This document shows positions 1 through 10,065 of a stretch of DNA of 64,000 nt, in pieces. The DNA is taken from positions 117,118,494 through 117,182,493 of the forward strand of contig BSWB01000005.1 in assembly GCA_033239125.1 (NCBI GenBank), read 5' to 3'. The notes beneath the pieces were generated by a model. The model was not told the origin of the DNA. It searched no databases and saw nothing but the letters and a program-made list of their open reading frames with translations. How positions within the stretch are numbered: the first letter of the stretch is position 1; the number at the start of each line of letters is the position of its first letter. Source of the DNA: Fagopyrum homotropicum. Its lineage: Eukaryota > Streptophyta > Magnoliopsida > Caryophyllales > Polygonaceae. Both the position numbers and the translations under genes were made by a program.

Positions 1-862
1 TGGTGGTAGCTTTAAATCTAGCTTTATAGTCTGCAAGGAATTCTTCAAAAATAGCTTCCTATGTGGATATCATTGTTCTGTCATTTTTAGTAATAGAATA
101 TATATTCTTATGGTTTCTTCTACCTGTAGCTCTTCTATGACGGTACATGGCGTTCTTATCACCTAGATTAAGGGAATTTGATTTGTCTCGTTGTATCAAA
201 TATTTTTGTAGATGTTCAATTGGACATTCTCTTTTTCTGTTTACCCTTTTTATCTTTGTATTTTCCTGATGGTTGAAGTTTCTATATACCCATAGATAGA
301 TCTTTTCAAATTCAGAATCCAACTCACAAACTTGTCTTTTTGTATTTCCAAATTTAGTTTTGCTTTAGAGCTTCAGTTTATTTTTTAGTTGGCTTAATTT
401 CCTCACAAAGTTATACAAGTAAGTACCTTGGTATTGGTTTCACCATGTTTGTTTAATGATATTTTCGTTGTCATTTTTCTAGGTCCACATTAGCTCAAAC
501 CGGAAAGGCTTATTTTTAGCCCGTTGCATTAGGTTGTCCAAGCCAATAGATTGCGATAGTGATCCGAGGTAATGAACGCATGGTTCCAAGTAAAGATGTT
601 TGGGTATGCTTGGACGATCTCAAACATGTTATTCTCTCTCTATGTTTCTACCATGTGAATTCGTTACCTTTGGTCATTAAAGCGATCACATATCATTGTT
701 GCATGAAAGAATGTAATCTCTTGAGTTTGCTATTTGGTGTTGGTGCACCACCTTTTTTTTTATCTATTGGGTTGAGTACTTCATTAAAATTTCTGATTAC
801 AAGGGTAGGGTAATTGTTAGTGTTAATATAGTTGCCTAGCTTATTCTAGAATTCATCATTTT
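1..862 (-). mobile_element. Decayed L1-type LINE fragment (ORF2 endonuclease to start of reverse transcriptase)
   Basis: Read on the minus strand, broken frames give a GDFN-like stretch (NFNEVLNPIDKKKGGAPTPNS, near 760-830), then RPFRFELMW-like residues near 490-510, then SLNLGDKNAMYRHRRATGRR near 110-180. These follow the order of plant L1 ORF2: the endonuclease core, the post-endonuclease linker and the 'EGDxNTKFFH' block before the reverse transcriptase. Several stops and frameshifts separate the blocks, so this is a dead copy. It continues beyond the left edge and is cut at 863 by the TGTAACACCCC terminus of an LTR fragment. The family assignment rests on recognised motifs, not on a search. 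Confidence 0.65.
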
Positions 863-3800
863 TGTAACACCCCAAGTTCTGGAAATTTGAAGCGCTACGG
901 ACTAGGACAGCACAATGGGTCCCAACCCTGAGAGTAGCAATAGCAAACGGATCTTACAACAAGGCACAGACGAATGAAAACCAAAACTTAACAGAAAACC
1001 AACAGTTCCAACAAAAGAAAACACAAAAGCTCCACAGCCAGATTCAAAACAAAAGGGAAACAGCAAATGAAACAAAAACTCAAACCCATCCTATAATGTA
1101 CGGGAACCCCAGCTGACCACACCATCCGGATCACTCAGCAGCATCCTGAACCTGCGGATCATCTACAACGACGGTATAAACCGTTAACTAACATTCTAGG
1201 TATAAGCAAGAGTGTAAATGCACAAACACACATAAGGTAAAGAAAACACATAGCATGCTCACACATCAACCGGTTATTATCTTTCATTAAGGTTATCCAT
1301 TACTAATTCAACTTCTTTTGTCACACGAGAATCTCCCGAAACTCGCCTCCGCTTCCGTCTACCAATACGAATAGATTAGTATTATCCGTTACCTACGGGT
1401 CTGGGTTGCAAGAGCACATTCTAGTCTCTTGTAGAACTAGACAAGTGGTCACCGCCCGGTTATAATACACTTGGGCTAGTTAAGGTTATCAAAGGGTAAA
1501 TCCTATTTCCAATTATCCATTATAAACATGATAAACAGCAGAAACAAGCCAATATAATCCAACTAATACGCGGAATGAAACTAAGTAAGTCCAAGAGACT
1601 TACCTCACTCGAAGGTAAACCAAACGATCAATACAACTCAGGAACAACTCAGGAGAAAGCTCACTTTCCCTCATGAAAGGAGCAAGGAAAGCCTGTACGA
1701 ACAAGCAACGCGGATCAGGAACGAAACGGCTGCTAGAAGTCTAAGACTTCTAGTCTCAACGATCTCTTAGAGATCAACACATGTTAAAGGCTCAACCTTA
1801 GTCCTATAACAATTAAGGGAAACAAGGAACAACCATAAGGAACCAATGAAGGAACGAGGAAAGGAAGGAAGGAATCAACTCACCAAAGATGGGAGTTACT
1901 GCAGAGAAACCGTAGGGGCGGTTGGACTGAGGCACAAGGGCGGCTGTACAGAGGCGCAGGGGCGGCTCTGTGCAGGCGCAGGGGCGGATCTTTGTCAGAA
2001 GCTACTGTCGGGCTTCTCTTTGACAGATCACACAGCAGGGGCAACCGAAGCTCAAACCTTTGGTTCCAACACGTTGACAAGACTTGGTTCTATGGTCGCT
2101 TTTATCTTATCAAAATATAATCCCGACTTAGCACTAAAACTAGTATAGTGGTTAAGTAAGGGTCGAACCCAAGAGAGTTTAGTATTTTTATTAAATTCAG
2201 TTAATGATTATAGAAACAAGTAACAAGGGGGGGGGGGTTGGTTGAATTGATGCACACAAAACTTATGAAAACGAATAACGCAACAAGTAAGACAATGATG
2301 GGTGAATCTACACTAGGTTGATTCTAAGCATGCGATTGCTAGTTTGGTGAGTTCGTTTTACAAGTTTTCAGGTTATGTCCAGTCTCGATCATATATATGT
2401 GTTGAGCCAACCGGCATCAACACAACTTAACAGGTTAATGTTCCGTAAACCTACAAGAACAATTAACAAGTTAGCTTTCAAACAAAGACTAAGGGATATA
2501 AAGAAAAGATTAAAACCGTTAAACTTATCTTTATATTTGTGTTCCTTTTCTTTAAGCAATTACAACCCGTTATTACTTAAAGTTTACTACTAGACCCGAA
2601 CCCGGAATCTATTAATCCTAGTTCTTTGCATGCACTTTAGAACCTAAAGTGATCAATCTCAAGTGATAGTAAAACATGCAATTAGACAATGAAGATCAAG
2701 GAAACACAAATAATTACTGAGTGAAAACTTATATTAGAAAGAAATTACAACCATGGTAACAATGCAACTTCAAACCAACCCAATGTAGCAAGGAGTTAGC
2801 AACTCATTACAAAGGTAGCAAGATAGTTTTAATGGAAAAAGTGGATTCTAAATTGGATGATAAGTGTATACTCTAGCAATCAAACCTAGGTCTATTTATA
2901 CTACAAATGGCACTAAATAGGAATAAATGGCCAGCCCAAAACAACCACCTTTAATGCCATAAAGGTGGTGTAAACAGCCGTAGTAAAGCTTTTGTCGTTG
3001 AACCGCAGGGGCGGCCTTCAGCTCCGCAGGGGCGGTGTAGGCGAAAACGTTTGATCTTCTTCGTAGCCGCAGGAGCGGCCTAGCACTTCCGCTGGGGCGG
3101 ATATTTAATGGTCTTCAAACGTCTGACTCTTCAACTTTCTGTCGCTTCAGATGCTGAGCCGCAGGGGTGTCCTAGTGTCAACGCGGGGGCGGTGACACTG
3201 ACTCTTCATCTTCCAGCTCCCAGGTTGAAGCGCAGGCAGAGGCGCGGGGGCGCTGGTCTTCGCTTCTTTAGGGCAAGTCACCGCAGGGGCGCCAAGGGTT
3301 GACGCAGGTGCGATGACAGTCTTTGTGGTTGGCGCTGGCGAAGGCGCAGGGAGCGCTCCGGAGTGTGGTGTCACCCGCAGGGGCGGTGACAAGGCTCCGT
3401 GGGGCGGTAAGGCAACAAAAGTTGTGCTTCGTGAACGGTCTTCACTCCTAAGTGCTTATACCTCCTTCTTTATCCTCTTTTAGTCTTCTTCTTCTGGACC
3501 AAGGAGTTAGTAGCATAAACCGACACTAATGCAATAAAAAGACTCTAAAAACTATCCTAAATGATAGTGATTCCATCACCTATCACACGTCAAGACTCAA
3601 TTCCAAAGAGCCTGAGAACAACGAAGGGTCAACAACGGAACACTCCAGAAGAATCAAGGCTCATGCTTGATCCTTGGAGAAGAAGAAAAGAAAAGAAAAG
3701 AACGCACGGAAGAGATAGAAGGAGAAGACATGTAGTATTGTAAGAACGTGAGGAAGAACCAGGAAGGAATGAACTTACACGTTCAGCGAAGTCGTAGGAA

Positions 3801-4190
3801 GCAAAGGACGGCTGCAGCTCTCTAGGATTTGAAGACGATAGCAAGAAACGGGAAAAAAGAGAGTAGGAAGAGAATATATAGGGAGGGTTGAAACGCTAGA
3901 CGGGAAGGGCGTCTATGTTTAGAAAGAAAACAAAGAAACCGGTCCATAAGATAGAATATCGGGTATTCAATCTATGGAAGAAAGATAAAAACGAACGAAA
4001 ACAGATCGGCGCCATCTGTCGCGAATCCGCAGGGGCGGATCAACACAGCCGCAAAGGCGGCCCTCTTCACCGCAGGGGCGGTGAAGGAAAAAAAAACCCT
4101 AGGATCTTACAATTTTGTTGTTCATTCGAGGGCATATATGAAGGCTATTGTTGTTTTACATGTAATAACTGGGTTTTAGGACTCTAGTTG
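863..4190 (-). mobile_element. Ty3/gypsy-type LTR fragment, minus strand, interrupted by a solo LTR
   Basis: The fragment opens with TGTAACACCCC, the reverse complement of the GGGGTGTTACA 3' end common in plant Ty3/gypsy LTRs (Tekay/Del-like, inferred). A TATA-like CTATATATT lies on the minus strand near 3868-3880. CCGCAGGGGCGG-like motifs occur at about 1905-2000 and 4020-4080. The stretch 1071-1650 matches, in inverted orientation, the fragment at 5330-5880. There is no coding capacity beyond spurious ORFs. The solo LTR at 2075-3585 is inserted inside it. The right boundary is approximate because I could not find the other terminus. Confidence 0.5.
2075..3585 (-). mobile_element. Solo Athila-group LTR (same family as element E), minus strand
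   Basis: The sequence runs from TGATAGGTGATGG (right end, minus strand) to a TCA end at 2075 and matches the 5' LTR of element E at 50637-52117 over its whole length. It is flanked by a perfect 5-bp target duplication, CACGT at 2070-2074 and 3586-3590. No internal sequence accompanies it, so the element was removed by LTR-LTR recombination. A minus-strand TATA-like box (TATAAATAG) lies near 2892-2901. Several CCGCAGGGGCGG-type motifs lie between 3003 and 3400, upstream of that box in LTR orientation. A run of G lies near 2227-2237. Confidence 0.88.
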
Positions 4191-5883
4191 AGTCAATGCG
4201 GTGGTGTCCCGTGACCGCGGAACGTTTCTTACCCGCAGGGGTAGCTAGTTGTCGCGCCACCGTGGGCGCGGATGCTGTTTCCCACGGATACGGGTGTACA
4301 ACAGACCGTGATCTTTTTGGTAACTATCGGGATTCTTTCCTTAAAGGAAGATCCCGATCTTTTATTTCTCAATTGACTGCCTCTTTTTAATCTTATCCTA
4401 AACCCTAACTACAACCTTTCTCATTTTCCTTCTCTTCCAATCACGTAACTCCTTTTCTTCCTTCATCTCTTCTTCTCCTCCATTAATCAATCTCTCATGC
4501 ATCTTTCCATCGAGCTTGTTTTAGCCTTCTTCACATGGTGGGAGACAAAAGACCTCTTGGTGAGTTCTTTTGGACAGACAGTAAGTTGGTTCTCTTTCTG
4601 CTCTTGCTTCTTCTTTATCCTTCAACAAGTGGATCTTGATTTATCTTCCTCTTTTTGTGCTTATGGTGTCACATGCTTGTTCAAGGAATCGTGTTTGAGT
4701 ATACGGACTAGGACGGATGATCTAGAAAGAGAATCATAAGGAAAGGAGTGGGAGTTTGTTCTGCACAACGAAGAAGGCGACGACAACCTTTCTGCATCGG
4801 TCACCTCGATCACGCCTACTTTAATCCGCGGTCGCGTCTCCACCTTGTCACCGCACCCGCTCTATAGACCACCGCGGTCGCGACGTCTTGGTCCTGGTAA
4901 CTGCGGTCGCGTCATCTCACCAGTGGGTACCAATTGTTGGTACGTTGATCCTTCCTCTTGTCTTAGTTGGTTAAGAGTAGTATCATGCTAGGTTCGAACC
5001 TAGCGGAACTAGTGCAAATGCCAATTAGTGGTGATGTAGGGGTATCTTGTAGAATGAGCACTTAGGTGGTTTTGAGGACGTGTTGTGAGATGCTAAGAAT
5101 AGGAAAACTGTTTGATACAATTTTCGGAACTATTGATAAGTGTTGGATTACGGATGTTATGAATGAGGTTTAGTATTTGGGATAAACTTGAGATAGTCAT
5201 GGTGGACTTAGGATTTAGAGACTTCTAGTCTCGAACAGTTGATTGAGCCACGTGTCCTTGTGATCAGGCGGCGGAGTGTATTCCTGCGGGAACTGAGATT
5301 GTTGACTAGTTAGGATTACCTCGATACAAGTAAGTCCTTTGGACTTACTTAACTGCTTTCATATATGGGTTGAGAACATGAGTGGTGTTTGCTATATGAG
5401 TTGTAGTATGTTTATGAGATTGATTACCGGCGTATTATTTGGCCCCCAAGTGTAACGGGTGGTGGCATCATCTGCTCAGCTCCTACGGGAGAGTGGGAGG
5501 TTCTCCACGACAAGGCCAAATATGGTAGATGGGGAGAATATCGACTGATTCCACATGGTATACGGATCGGTGTGTCAAACCATTCTAGTTGGATAAAGGG
5601 ACGGAGGCGAATGTCTTAGAGTTCTCGTGCCACAAGTATAATTGGATTATGAGTGTATGACGTTGAGAAAAATAATAAACGGATTTTGTGATAGTATGCT
5701 CTTTGTTTATATTATTGCTCTATGTGTGTTTATGCTTATGTGTTCTTCTTATATATGGTTAGCGAATGGTTTATCTGTGTTGTCAGATGCCTTGCAGGAT
5801 AGGGTAGCTGTTGAGTGATCCGGATGGTGTGGTCAGTCGGGGTTCCCGTACGTTGTAGGATGGGTGGTGGTTTATTTGCTTTT
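4191..5883 (+). mobile_element. Ty3/gypsy-type LTR fragment, plus strand, cut by element A
   Basis: The right part (about 5330-5883) is homologous to the reverse complement of 1071-1650; the stretch around GTGATCCGGATGGTGTGGTC near 5815-5835 is almost identical. The left part has no long ORF. It carries repeated CCGCGGTCGCG-like motifs near 4208-4266 and 4800-4925. It stops abruptly at 5883 where the TGATAACATG terminus of element A begins, so A inserted into this LTR. The left boundary with the inverted fragment is not resolved. I found no coding region. Confidence 0.5.
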
Positions 5884-7666
5884 TGATAACATGAACTATG
5901 TCCTTAGTTTATACTTGCATTTAGGTAGATTTTCCCTCTGTTTTGCATGCATAGACATGAATCCACGACATTTAGGCTCAACTTTGCATATTATACTAGA
6001 ATAGATGTCTACACGGATTCTTGTCTCATTTTCAGGCAATTCGGCGAGCTTTGGATCGGAATGACAAATATGAGGACTGAGCCTCGAGGCGGAACATGAC
6101 GGAGAACCAAAGGAAGATAGGAAACCCACCTAAGGAGCGAGCAAAGGAGCTAAGGATAAGAATAGGAGAAACCTCGGGTGGTTTGGCATTGATCTCGGTT
6201 GAGATTTCTTTGTAGTAACACCACCCAAGATTTCGGTGATAACAAAGGCAAACACTCAAGAACTACGGTCCCGACTTGTGAAGAACCGTGGGCGAGATTT
6301 TCACCCAGATTGACCGAGATTTCTCTTCTCAATGGCCCAGGACTTATTCTAGGAAAGTTCCGACATTTGCACGTTTTTAGGAGGTGGGTTAATGAGTTGG
6401 CATGCTGGTCCAACCTAAACATGATCCCTATTAATCTCTAATAGCCGGCAACATTGAGACTCTTGCCCCCGAACTGCAATATTTTAAATTTGATTCCCAC
6501 ATTGAAAGAGATTTGATTAGAGAACATTGAGAAGAAACCCTAGGGTTCTTGAATTCTTTCGGTTTTGGATTAAAGACTTAAATTTTACTGTTGGATTGCA
6601 ATTTCTATTGGAGTTTAAAGACATCTTATTGAGTATTTCTTTCTTCTATTTGCTCTTTTGCTTATGGTTTGCTTGAGTTCTTCTTTCTTCTTTCTTGATT
6701 TGAACATGGGTGTTGTTGGCTAAACCTATGCGATTCTAGGGTGATTGGTTGATGGTTGTAAGATTTGGACAAACCCTCGCTCTCTAGAATATGGGCCTGT
6801 TCTTCAGGACTCTCGGTCAAGATTTATCTTATAACAACCCGAGATTTATTTTGTTGATCCGTAGATGATATATCTGTATGTTTTGGTGTTAGATTGCTCA
6901 AATCCTAGTCTTTGTTGAGTGTTTTATATCTCTAGATCCCTCTAAGGCTTGCATCTAGGTTTGGGAAGAGACTTAACCGGTAATTTCCGTTCTTAGGTAC
7001 CGACGATTATGAATTCTAGGTAATAGAGGATTCAAATCTCTCTACTGGATTGAGTGTGTCAGACTTCTTGTTTGAGTGAGCTTAACCAGAGACTTACCTG
7101 GTGAAAGTTAGTTCAATCCCATTAGGTAGAGTGGTTGGTTTGAGTATATGTCCTACCCTAAGAGCCTTGAGACCTACCCGGTAATAAGTGATTCGGTTCG
7201 GGATAGTGGAATGTGAGACCTCCCCCGTGATCATTCTTACCAGAGAAACACCATTCCCTAGTCATCCCAACCTTATCCTAGGTTGTAGAAGTCTTGAATC
7301 TAAAACCGCAACCAAATACCTAGATCTCTAGAATCCGCATTCCCTTTATCTTATTTCTTATCCTGATTGTCTTTTGCTTGATTTATTTTGTTGGATTTTA
7401 ACCTGATCTTTGATCATCAAAACTACCCAAAAATATTGTGATTTTCATTTCTTAGCATTCATCTTTATTCTTAGTCTAGGTTTGTTCTATTTTTGATCAT
7501 TGCATAATGATTTCACCTCAGTCCTTGTGTTCGACCTTGGAATATTTGATTTTTCTACCTAACGATACATACATGTGGGTGTTCTTAGTTGTTTAGGCTT
7601 TTATAATGAGTATATATATATATAAGACTTTGTTGTGCATCATTATCACACATTTTGAAGCGAACA
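5884..7666 (+). repeat. 5' LTR of Athila-like element A
   Basis: Starts TGATAACATGAAC and ends GAAGCGAACA, the same termini as element B (TGATAGCATGAAT...GAGCGAACA), and is followed by a primer binding site. It is 1783 bp. Motifs of the type GACCGAGATTTC cluster at 6191-6325 and again at about 6809-6850. Four degenerate copies of GAGACTTACCCGGTAA lie between about 6967 and 7230. No 3' LTR of A is in the window; A is cut after its gag fragment at about 18023. Confidence 0.85.
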
Positions 7667-7672
7667 AGTTTT

Positions 7673-7690
7673 TGGCGTCGTTGTCGGGGA
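7673..7690 (+). other. Primer binding site of element A (tRNA-Asp type, mutated)
   Basis: TGGCGTCGTTGTCGGGGA starts seven bases after the LTR. It differs from the Athila consensus TGGCGCCGTTGCCGGGGA by two C-to-T changes, one of them at a CpG. This fits an old, methylated and deaminated copy. Confidence 0.85.
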
Positions 7691-7806
7691 CTAGGTCTAG
7701 ATCAATTTGTGTTTGTGATCGTTGATAGTGCAAACCTTTCTTTTGCTTTAAATCTTGTTTTGCTTTGAGTCTTTGGTTTTTCAGGGGTTCCCCATTTTTT
7801 AGGTGT

Positions 7807-8181
7807 ATGCAAAAATTTTGTTTCAGTAAAGAACTAGATCCATTCGATCCCGAACCGGAGAAGACTCTAAGGAGGAGATTGAATCAAGCTAAGAAGGAGA
7901 AAATGGTCAAAAGAGACCTTCAAGCTGAGTTAGAAGATGATTTGGAGCAATTGAGGCTTAGGAATGAAGCTCTGGAAGATGTTAGGACGGAGCGCAAATG
8001 AGAGAGAAGAGGAAACTATTTGGGAACTTGCGGAGATTAGAGCTGATATGAGACAAGCACTCTTGCAAAGAGGAGACAATATCCGTCGAGAAGTACCTCC
8101 ACCTCATCCAGCGGTGAGGAATGTTAAAGTTGAGCCATTTGTAAGAGAGTCACAAACCCTTGGGCAAAGAATGGATCCAGC
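7807..8181 (+). pseudogene. Athila gag of element A, 5' part (split by element B)
   Basis: From the ATG at 7807 the product begins MQKFCFSKELDPFDPEPEK, matching the N-terminus of B gag (KEIVPYDPEPEKTYKRR). A frameshift near 7995 moves the frame, after which QTLGQRMDP is reached immediately before the insertion. The remaining coding sequence resumes exactly after element B at 17802. An acidic/basic heptad-like stretch (about residues 20-60) suggests a coiled coil. It is non-functional: frameshifted, split and truncated. Confidence 0.85.
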
Positions 8182-9939
8182 TGATAGCATGAATTATAGT
8201 CTATATTTTGGGGTTTGTTTTGACGTTTTATCTTTCATAATCTGCATGTTTGTATGTACATTGTGTAATTATATTACCATTTCATCTACCTTTGCGAGAA
8301 TCGAGGTCTACACCTAGTTTTGTTGTAATCGTAGGTAAAATGGCACGTTTTGCATCAAAAGGAGCTATGGAATCATTGGAGCTACATTCAGGAATATAAG
8401 GAGTCATCCAGGAAGCATAGCCATGGATTAAAGATTCACTTTGGACCAGTTTTGAGAGATTTCACATTCAGTTGTGATTCACCTTGGTTGATCGCAGATT
8501 CATCTCGACCGAGGTGATCCAGAGAAGCCGACTCGACCGAGGCGAATACCTAGGACGCGGCGAGAATATTTTATTCTTGGCTGAGATCTTTTATCTTTGG
8601 AAAGTGATCTTATATTTTTGGACTTGACTCCTGGAAGGAAGAAGATATTATAGATTTTATATTTTACCTATTTTTATGGGAAGAGATCTTTCTAAGATAT
8701 ATTATCTTTGGAGGGTTATTTTCCTATAAAAAGGGTTAGATTTCCACAAATCGATAACCCCCCTTACACCGAAAAATCTGCATTCAGTTGGGAATCACAC
8801 AGCAGCCATACTCCAGTTGGGAGATTTGAAGAACCTTTTTGAAGGTTGAAGGAAGATTGAAGATCATAGCTTTTATAGCTTTTTGAAGGGTTTTTGTAAG
8901 ATTATCTTAGATTCCCTTCCTTGTTGTCTTGTTTTGTTGGATTGCTATCCAAGGAACGCTTTTGTTGTGATATTTGATTCAGTTATTGAAGTCTTTTCAT
9001 TAAATTCTTCTTGTTCAAATATTCACTTTCTTCCCATAAATTTGATTATTGCTTTCATGATGATGAGTGGCTAATTTCCTTGTGTGATTCTAGGGTGATT
9101 AGCTGAAGGTTGTGGGAAAAACAATGATAGAATAATCTTAGATTCCAGTAGGACCCTGAAAGTTCGAGTCTTTAACCTTAACCCTAAGCATCTCGTTCAG
9201 TCGATGAACATCTCGGCCGGGGTGGAATTCGTCTTACCGAGGTGACTTATCTGATCCGAAACTGAGAGTTAAGTGTTAGAGTTTGCCAAATCCTATTCTT
9301 ATTACACCTTTCCTGGTCCAATGCAAGCTTAGGATGAGACTTACCCGGTAATTCCTTAGTTTGTGTACCAACGATCATAAGTGTAGGTAATAAAGGTTTA
9401 TCCTTTATTGAGGTTTGAGTGTGCTTTCATCCCATCTTTGTGAGTTAGCCTGAGACTTACCCAGTAAAGGTTGATTCTATTCCCTTAGATGGTGTGTTAG
9501 TTTGAGGATATAGTTCTTTATCTTAATTCCTTGAGACTTACCCGGTAATAGGAGTTACGGTTTGGGATTAGTGAATAGTGAGACTTACCCGGTGATCTAT
9601 TCTACTTTAGTAACACCTTCCCTATGCAAAAAAACCTCAGCTTTGTCCGCTTATCTTTAGATCTTGAGTTGGAACCACAACTAGATGCTTTAATCCCTAG
9701 AATTGCATGTTTGCTTATTTGACTTCTTATTCATCTTTGATTGTTTTAATTGCTCTTGTGGTTAGTAATTACGAGGCTTACCGTTATCGGACTTTGTTTC
9801 ACTGAGTCCCTGTGATCGACCCCTGGAATTCCTTGCTTTTTACTACGATTGACCCGTACACTGCGGGTTCGCATCTTTGTTTTAAGCTTAAGTCTAGGGT
9901 TATAAATTTAAAGCTTGCACACACCGTTTGGAGCGAACA
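8182..9939 (+). repeat. 5' LTR of element B
   Basis: TGATAGCATGAAT...GAGCGAACA, 1758 bp, the same length as the 3' copy. The TATA box TATAAAAA at 8725-8732 suggests U3 covers about the first 570 bp. CTCGACCGAG occurs at 8504-8513 and 8530-8539, and variants lie at 9191-9244. Four copies of GAGACTTACCCGGTAA-like sequence lie at 9336, 9452, 9533 and 9580. Confidence 0.95.
8725..8732 (+). promoter_or_regulatory. LTR promoter TATA box of element B
   Basis: TATAAAAA in the context TTCCTATAAAAAGGG, about 540 bp into the LTR and about 185 bp downstream of the paired CTCGACCGAG motifs. The same sequence is kept in the 3' LTR and, inverted, in the LTR of element D. Confidence 0.6.
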
Positions 9940-9945
9940 AGTTTT

Positions 9946-9963
9946 TTGCGCCGTTGCCGGGGA
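9946..9963 (+). other. Primer binding site of element B (tRNA-Asp)
   Basis: TTGCGCCGTTGCCGGGGA lies six bases after the LTR end. It matches the plant tRNA-Asp-complementary site used by Athila elements except for one G-to-T change at its second base. Confidence 0.88.
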
Positions 9964-10065
9964 CTTGGTCTAGACCGAGCCGGTACGGTTTGCTCTTGGG
10001 GCACTTGCCCCCGTGTCTACTAACCACTCTACTTGAGTGAATTTTGCAGGTTCTTTCTTAGGTAT

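Noticed and set aside
3147..3392. Proline/alanine-rich ORFs, also near 50777-51130 and 59319-59681
   Set aside because: They come from the GC-rich CCGCCCCTGCGG motif clusters in LTRs and spacer; no domain and no conservation of frame between copies.
4955..5010. tRNA-like sequence with TTAGTTGGTTAAGAG and GGTTCGAACC
   Set aside because: A and B box-like words are present but no cloverleaf closes and no SINE body or duplication is visible.
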